Assembly: GCA_023399675.1 (NCBI GenBank)
Contig: JAEWOM010000296.1
Span: 1 to 10,186 of the forward strand
Length of the DNA: 10,186 nt
DNA from: Bacteroidota bacterium
GTDB taxonomy: Bacteria > Bacteroidota > Bacteroidia > Flavobacteriales > Weeksellaceae
Direction: 5' to 3'
Part shown: in pieces, positions 6,372 through 10,186 of the stretch
Numbering within the stretch: position 1 is the first letter of the stretch
How the letters are laid out: each line of letters begins with the position of its first letter
Position numbers and translations under genes: made by a program
The notes under the pieces: generated by a model
Told to the model about the DNA's origin: nothing
The model's database searches: none
The model's input: the letters and a program-made list of their open reading frames with translations, nothing else

Positions 6372-6836
6372 ATGATGAAAAAGTTATTTACCGTAATGAT
6401 GCTCATTTTCATTGGTTTTGCAGCCAATGCACAGTACGCCAAAGCTGAAGCGATTCTGAAAAGACTCGAGGAGCGGAAGGGAATCAACCAGAATCTTGAT
6501 GCTGTAGATATCAACAATAAAAATTTTGTACTGATTACAGAATTTGATGATCATACCGAAAGGAAAATCATCTCGATAAACGGTAAAGCGTTAACTTATG
6601 TGGAACTTTTTGATGACAAGGTAACCGGAGAAACGTCCTCGAATGTATTTTCAGGAGACATAGTCCGCACCAGAAAAAACATGATTTCGATGCGTGCCGA
6701 CAAACTGGAAGGAGAAAAAATCGCCATGCCAATTGCAAAAACCTTCCTGCTTACTAAACAGGATGACATCATTTATCTCGTGGACGTCAACACCCGTGAA
6801 AGATGGATTGATGAAAACGCTTTCGGAATGAAATAA
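6372..6836 (+). CDS. Exported protein of unknown function
   Basis: A 154-residue protein I do not recognise. Residues 1-20 (MMKKLFTVMMLIFIGFAANA) form a signal peptide with cleavage expected before Q21. There is no lipobox cysteine or later membrane segment, so the mature form, about 134 residues, is probably periplasmic or secreted. It starts with a charged helix (AKAEAILKRLEERKG) and continues with alternating short strands (NFVLITEFDD, RKIISINGKALTYVELFDD, KTFLLTKQDDIIYLVDV), suggesting a small mainly beta domain. The start may be either of two adjacent ATGs (6372 or 6375). It lies between hpd and fah, 79 bp and 140 bp away, with its own promoter-like box and a strong terminator. Its position alone does not show a role in tyrosine breakdown. 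Confidence 0.8.
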   Translation: MMKKLFTVMMLIFIGFAANAQYAKAEAILKRLEERKGINQNLDAVDINNKNFVLITEFDDHTERKIISINGKALTYVELFDDKVTGETSSNVFSGDIVRTRKNMISMRADKLEGEKIAMPIAKTFLLTKQDDIIYLVDVNTRERWIDENAFGMK

Positions 6837-6872
6837 ACGGTATAAGAATCCGTCATAATATCACAATCAATC

Positions 6873-6897
6873 AGGCCCGTTTTCCGGGCTTTTTTTG
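6873..6897 (+). terminator. Rho-independent terminator after the exported-protein gene
   Basis: GCCCG (6875-6879) pairs with CGGGC (6885-6889) around TTTTC, extended by G-U and A-T pairs, and is followed by a run of T residues (6890-6896). It lies 37 bases after the stop and 80 bases before fah. Confidence 0.85.
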
Positions 6898-6976
6898 TTA
6901 AATTTAGCCTCAGTTTTTTCGCTCAGCTGAGTGCATTACAAATCCTTTAAATAAATCAAAATACAATAAAATTTTT

Positions 6977-8224
6977 ATGAAATCTTTTGTTAATTACAGT
7001 GCGGAGTCCGATTTTTCCATTCATAATATTCCGTTCGGAATTGCAGTTTTCAATAAAGAGTACATCGCCTGCGCTACCCGGATCGGCGATGTGGTGGTAG
7101 ATCTTGCAACCCTGTACGATTTCGGATATCTGGATGATGTAGAAGGCTTGAATGACAATGTTTTCGAAGCCTATACCCTCAACGAATTCATCGAACTCGG
7201 CAAGCCGGTTACCAACGCCGTGCGTCTGAAAATTCAGGAATTGCTGCTTGAGGATTCTCGCCTTGCGAATGACGAGAAAACCATTGAAGAATGCTTCTAC
7301 CAAATCGATGAAGTGAATATGCTGATGCCGGTACATGTACCCAATTACACCGATTTCTATTCGAGCATTGAACATGCAACGAACGTGGGAAAAATGTTCA
7401 GAGATCCTGCCAATGCACTTTTACCAAACTGGAAACATCTACCGGTAGGTTATCACGGAAGAGCTTCATCTATCGTGGTTTCCGGAACGGAAATTCACAG
7501 ACCGAAAGGACAAATGAAGCCTGCTGACGCGGAAAAACCGCATTTCGGTCCCTGCAAACAGCTCGATTTTGAACTGGAAATGGCTTTCATCGTGAACAGA
7601 AATACCGAAATGGGAGAAAGTATTTCCACCAAAGAAGCGGAAGACGCTATTTTCGGGATGGTAATCTTTAACGACTGGTCCGCAAGAGATATTCAAAGTT
7701 GGGAATATGTTCCGCTCGGACCGTTTCTTGCCAAGAATTTCGGCAGTTCGGTTTCTCCATGGGTTGTAACACTGGAAGCGCTTGAACCGTTCCGGACTGC
7801 ATCACCACAACAGGAGCCGGAGGTTCTGGAATATCTGCAGTTTGACGGTGATAAAAACTACGACATCAACCTGGAAGTATTTCTAAAACCGGAAAACGGC
7901 ACCGAAGCGAAAATCTGCAGTTCAAACTATAAATTCATGTACTGGAATATGACACAGCAGCTGGCACACCACACGGTAAACGGCTGTAATATTGAAGTGG
8001 GCGATATGTACGCATCAGGAACGATTTCAGGGAGTGAGCACAGTTCTTTCGGTTCGATGCTGGAATTAACATGGCGCGGACAGAAGCCGATAACGGTTTC
8101 CGACGGAACGGAGCGCAAATTCGTCGAGGATAACGATACGGTCATCATGAAAGGATACGCAGAGAAAGACGGAATTCGTGTCGGTTTCGGCGAAGTATCA
8201 GGAAAAATTCTGCCTGCGAAATAA
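6977..8224 (+). CDS. fah: Fumarylacetoacetase
   Basis: A 415-residue cytosolic metal-dependent hydrolase that splits fumarylacetoacetate into fumarate and acetoacetate, the last step of the homogentisate route. The residues known from the mammalian enzyme are all present and even carry the same numbers: metal ligands D126 (TDFYSS), E199 and E201 (DFELEMAF) and D233 (NDWSARDIQ), catalytic H133 (SIEHATN), and K253 (FLAKNFG). The hallmark stretch NALLPNWKHLPVGYHGRASS and the C-terminal GTISGSEHSSFGSMLELTW are intact. Length matches the long eukaryote-type FAH (about 419) rather than short FAH-fold hydrolases. The ATG at 6977 follows an A-rich leader. It is preceded by a terminator and followed after 78 bp by a flavin reductase-like gene, possibly co-transcribed. 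Confidence 0.97.
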   Translation: MKSFVNYSAESDFSIHNIPFGIAVFNKEYIACATRIGDVVVDLATLYDFGYLDDVEGLNDNVFEAYTLNEFIELGKPVTNAVRLKIQELLLEDSRLANDEKTIEECFYQIDEVNMLMPVHVPNYTDFYSSIEHATNVGKMFRDPANALLPNWKHLPVGYHGRASSIVVSGTEIHRPKGQMKPADAEKPHFGPCKQLDFELEMAFIVNRNTEMGESISTKEAEDAIFGMVIFNDWSARDIQSWEYVPLGPFLAKNFGSSVSPWVVTLEALEPFRTASPQQEPEVLEYLQFDGDKNYDINLEVFLKPENGTEAKICSSNYKFMYWNMTQQLAHHTVNGCNIEVGDMYASGTISGSEHSSFGSMLELTWRGQKPITVSDGTERKFVEDNDTVIMKGYAEKDGIRVGFGEVSGKILPAK

Positions 8225-8236
8225 AGGTGAATTTAA

Positions 8237-8258
8237 TTTAATGCTCCAATGCATTAAA
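8237..8258 (+). repeat. 8-bp inverted repeat between fah and the flavin reductase gene
   Basis: TTTAATGC (8237-8244) and GCATTAAA (8251-8258) are perfect inverted copies around a 6-base loop, 12 bases after the fah stop. The AT-rich stem and the lack of a T-tail make it a poor terminator. It may be a weak terminator, a processing hairpin or an operator for the next gene. Confidence 0.4.
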
Positions 8259-8302
8259 AACTCCGGTAATCATTGTTCAAAATCCTGATCTCAAACCAGT
8301 TT

Positions 8303-9124
8303 ATGAAAACAATCAACCCAAAAGAAATAACAACCCAGCAATTGCAGGTGGTGATGCAGACTGCCATATCACCCAGACCCATTGCACTTGCTTCAACTGT
8401 TGACGAAGACGGAAACCCTAACCTGTCACCGTTCAGTTTTTTCAATATGTTCAGTACCAATCCGCCTGTTATTATTTTTTCACCGGCGAGACGTGTGCGT
8501 GATAATACGACGAAACATACCCTGGAAAATATTCTGAAAGTACCTGAAGTGGTGATCGGGACAGTGAATTTTCCCATTGTACAGCAGATTTCTCTGGCTT
8601 CTACCGAATATGCTGACGGTGTCAATGAATTTGAGAAAGCAGGTCTCACGATGAAAGATGCCGAGACCGTAAAGCCTAAACTTATAGCGGAAAGCCCTGT
8701 GAATTTCGAATGCAGGGTGCTTGAAGTGAAAACCCTCGGATCGGAAGGCGGTGCAGGAAACCTCATCATCTGTGAAATTCAGAAAATACATGTTAGAAAA
8801 GAATACTGCGATGAAAACGGAAATCTCGACCAGACCAAACTGGATATGGTTGCGAGGCTCGGAGCAAACTGGTATTCGGTTTCGGATACGAGCAGCCTTT
8901 TCGAGGTTCCAAAGCCTTTGGTAACTAAAGGTATCGGTTTTGATCAGCTTCCGGAAAGCATCCGTTATTCAAAGATTTTTACCGGAAACGATTTAGGAAT
9001 GCTGGCGAATGTTGAGGAACTTCCAGGAAAGGAATTTTACAGTGATGAAGCCAAACATCAGGAAGCACAGAAACTGCTGCTTGAAAGCCGCGTGGCAGAA
9101 GCCTGGCAGATTCTCCAGAAATAA
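8303..9124 (+). CDS. Flavin reductase-like FMN-binding protein
   Basis: A 273-residue cytosolic protein of the flavin reductase-like (split-barrel FMN-binding) family. Family features are SPRPIALASTVDEDGNPNLSPFSFFN near residues 23-48, where the flavin phosphate and isoalloxazine ring usually bind, SARRVRDNTTKHT-like basic residues (RRVRDNTTKHT) around 63-73, and EFEKAGLT near 113-120. The C-terminal part beyond residue 200 is the extension typical of the longer Bacteroidota members. I chose the ATG at 8303 (MKTINPKEIT) over the in-frame TTG at 8273, because the ten residues added by the TTG look non-coding and homologues usually begin at this MKT. It follows fah by 78 bp and ends at a strong bidirectional terminator. 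The actual reaction is unknown: it could reduce flavin for an oxygenase or act on an unidentified substrate. A link to aromatic breakdown is only contextual. Confidence 0.88.
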   Translation: MKTINPKEITTQQLQVVMQTAISPRPIALASTVDEDGNPNLSPFSFFNMFSTNPPVIIFSPARRVRDNTTKHTLENILKVPEVVIGTVNFPIVQQISLASTEYADGVNEFEKAGLTMKDAETVKPKLIAESPVNFECRVLEVKTLGSEGGAGNLIICEIQKIHVRKEYCDENGNLDQTKLDMVARLGANWYSVSDTSSLFEVPKPLVTKGIGFDQLPESIRYSKIFTGNDLGMLANVEELPGKEFYSDEAKHQEAQKLLLESRVAEAWQILQK

Positions 9125-9147
9125 AATTCACCAAAATTAAAATGAAA

Positions 9148-9177
9148 AGAGCGGATCAAAGTCCGCTCTCTTTTTTT
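9148..9177. terminator. Bidirectional terminator between the flavin reductase and TerC genes
   Basis: AGAGCGGA (9148-9155) pairs perfectly with TCCGCTCT (9162-9169) around a 6-nt loop, followed by CTTTTTTT on the plus strand. On the minus strand the same stem is followed by TTTTCATTTTAATTTT. It lies 23 bases after the plus-strand stop and touches the TAA of the convergent gene. Confidence 0.9.
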
Positions 9178-10012
9178 ATACCAAATTATCTTCGTCCCGT
9201 TCTATTTCCAGCTTATTATTCAAATCCGGATTCAGACGGTAGTAATTCTCTTTCTTCGTTCTCAGCCTGATGTTCAGCATTTCAACTGCTAAACTGAACG
9301 CAAGACAGCTGTAAATAATATTTTTGCTTACGTGCTGGTGAATACCTTCTGCAACCAGCATCACTCCGATTACAACCAGGAAAGCAAGAGCCAGCATCTG
9401 CAGACTTGGATGCTTGTTGATGATTCTGGAAATCGGGCCGGCAAAAGCCATCATGATTCCGATAGAAATAACCACCGCAATGATCATAAGCATCACATTA
9501 TCAACCAAACCAACCGCTGTTAAGATCGAATCCAGTGAGAAAACCATGTCAATCAAAATAATCTGGATAATGACCATGGCCATGAGTCCGCTCGCAGCGG
9601 ACGCAGGTTTTGGTGTGTGATGGTCGTCCACCTGCATTTTACTGTGAATTTCAAAAGTACTTTTACCGATCAGGAAAATACCTCCGGCCAGCAGAATAAT
9701 ATCCTTCCAACTCAGATGTAGCGGTCCGCCTGTTGTGGCATCACTGATGAAATCTATCGTAAGTACGGGATCTTTGAGGCCAATGATCCAATTGATCATC
9801 AGTAGCAGAATCACGCGGAAAATCATCGCAAACGCCAATCCCAGATTTCTGGCAAAGCGCTGTTTTTCCTTCGGTAATTTATCTGAAATAATGGAGATAA
9901 ATATGATATTGTCCACACCGAGAACAATTTCAAGAAAAGTTAACGTGAGTAATGAGATCCAAATCTGCGCATCAGCAAAATTGGGAAGCTCCAAACCGGC
10001 GAATAAATCCAT
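9176..10012 (-). CDS. TerC-family integral membrane protein
   Basis: A 278-residue inner-membrane protein of the TerC/YoaE-type family, some members of which export manganese or other metals or supply metals to secreted enzymes. About seven hydrophobic segments are visible, around residues 17-42, 55-78, 103-117, 142-160, 173-193, 206-223 and 231-246. The two family signature motifs lie in membrane segments: E28 with LGVDN (D34, N35) and DMVFSLDS (D155, D161); these acidic residues are the likely metal-binding ones. A His-containing loop (QVDDHHTP, near 127-134) lies between the halves, and a charged tail ends the protein. The ATG at 10012 starts MDLFAGLELP. It is convergent with the flavin reductase gene and lies 45 bp after the partial hydrolase gene on the same strand, with which it may share transcripts. 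The transported ion is not determinable, and a tellurite-resistance role should not be assumed. Confidence 0.92.
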   Translation of the reverse strand: MDLFAGLELPNFADAQIWISLLTLTFLEIVLGVDNIIFISIISDKLPKEKQRFARNLGLAFAMIFRVILLLMINWIIGLKDPVLTIDFISDATTGGPLHLSWKDIILLAGGIFLIGKSTFEIHSKMQVDDHHTPKPASAASGLMAMVIIQIILIDMVFSLDSILTAVGLVDNVMLMIIAVVISIGIMMAFAGPISRIINKHPSLQMLALAFLVVIGVMLVAEGIHQHVSKNIIYSCLAFSLAVEMLNIRLRTKKENYYRLNPDLNNKLEIERDEDNLV

Positions 10013-10028
10013 ATAGTAAATTTAAGTG

Positions 10029-10036
10029 CGAAAATA
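10029..10036 (-). promoter_or_regulatory. Weak -7 box candidate (TATTTTCG) for the TerC-family gene
   Basis: On the minus strand TATTTTCG differs from TAnnTTTG in one base and ends 16 bases before the ATG at 10012. It lies in the 45-bp spacer after the upstream gene. Without a -33 element it is only suggestive. Confidence 0.25.
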
Positions 10037-10057
10037 GTATTTCTCCCTGAATATTTA

Positions 10058-10186
10058 TTACAGATTATGATTCAAAAATTCAATCATTTTCTGCGTTGCT
10101 TTCTGCAGATCATCGGGCATCATAGTATTTTCCCATGGTTCTTTTGCTCCGAACGTATGACCTGCACCTTCCAGTGTCTCCAACAC
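10058..10186 (-). CDS. C-terminal end of an alpha/beta hydrolase (partial)
   Basis: On the minus strand the frame is open from the window edge to TAA at 10058-10060, giving 42 residues: VLETLEGAGHTFGAKEPWE, then NTMMPDDLQKATQKMIEFL and NHNL. The G-A-G-H-x-F motif followed by a short helix ending in I-E-F-L is the classic end of an alpha/beta-hydrolase (dienelactone hydrolase or serine aminopeptidase-like), the H being the catalytic-triad histidine. The nucleophile and acid residues lie outside the window, so the substrate cannot be inferred. It precedes the TerC-family gene by 45 bp on the same strand. Confidence 0.75.
   Translation of the reverse strand: MLETLEGAGHTFGAKEPWENTMMPDDLQKATQKMIEFLNHNL

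Noticed and set aside
8273..8302. TTG start adding ten residues to the flavin reductase-like protein
   Set aside because: The added residues do not resemble the family N-terminus, while the in-frame ATG at 8303 gives the expected MKTINPKEI start.
8254..8769. 171-residue open frame on the minus strand opposite the flavin reductase gene
   Set aside because: It is Ser/Phe-rich, has no domain pattern, and overlaps a clear coding gene along its length. Similar shadows opposite fah (6956-7375), the CoA-transferase (2848-3267) and hpd (5459-5803) were dropped for the same reason.
1..10186. CRISPR array, tRNA/rRNA, insertion sequence, phage, toxin-antitoxin or defence genes
   Set aside because: I looked for regularly spaced repeats, cloverleaf sequences, terminal repeats with transposase and known defence domains, and found none. 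The window is mainly metabolic.

Overview
The window looks like a chromosomal piece of a Bacteroidota organism, most likely a flavobacterium of the Chryseobacterium/Kaistella type (Weeksellaceae); this placement is an inference. The reasons are: proteins with Bacteroidota-style signal peptides ending in A-Q (...AVQA-Q, ...AANA-Q); start codons preceded by A-rich leaders rather than Shine-Dalgarno sequences; several -7 boxes of the Bacteroidota form TAnnTTTG; AT-rich spacers around moderate-GC genes; and the individual protein sequences, including the short Bacteroidota-type homogentisate dioxygenase.

Layout, left to right. 1-933 is the 3' part of a GT4-like glycosyltransferase (+). 979-2166 is homogentisate 1,2-dioxygenase (hmgA, +). 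2208-2741 (-) is a small secreted or outer-membrane protein convergent with hmgA. 2902-4188 (+) is a class I CoA-transferase/acetyl-CoA hydrolase family enzyme, divergent from the previous gene. 4189-4643 is a 455-bp AT-rich spacer. 4644-5050 (+) is a small membrane-protein gene broken by an apparent one-base frameshift. 5162-6292 (+) is 4-hydroxyphenylpyruvate dioxygenase (hpd). 6372-6836 (+) is a small exported protein of unknown function. 6977-8224 (+) is fumarylacetoacetase (fah). 8303-9124 (+) is a flavin reductase-like FMN-binding protein. 9176-10012 (-) is a TerC-family membrane protein, and 10058-10186 (-) is the C-terminal end of an alpha/beta hydrolase not listed among the longer open frames.

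The core theme is aerobic tyrosine/phenylalanine breakdown through homogentisate. Hpd makes homogentisate from 4-hydroxyphenylpyruvate, HmgA opens the ring to maleylacetoacetate, and Fah splits fumarylacetoacetate into fumarate and acetoacetate. No maleylacetoacetate isomerase gene is present in the window. The CoA-transferase family enzyme could in principle connect the acetoacetate (or acetate) to CoA metabolism, but that is a guess from context. The catabolic genes are not a tight operon: most are followed by their own hairpin and separated by 80-150 bp or more, so the locus reads as a loose cluster of single-gene units.

I see no CRISPR array, tRNA or rRNA, insertion sequence, phage or defence system. 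The locus is mostly ordinary metabolism. The observations most worth a second look are the frameshifted membrane-protein gene, a perfect 21-bp palindrome in the 2742-2901 divergent spacer, the missing isomerase, and the presence of the CoA-transferase in this cluster.
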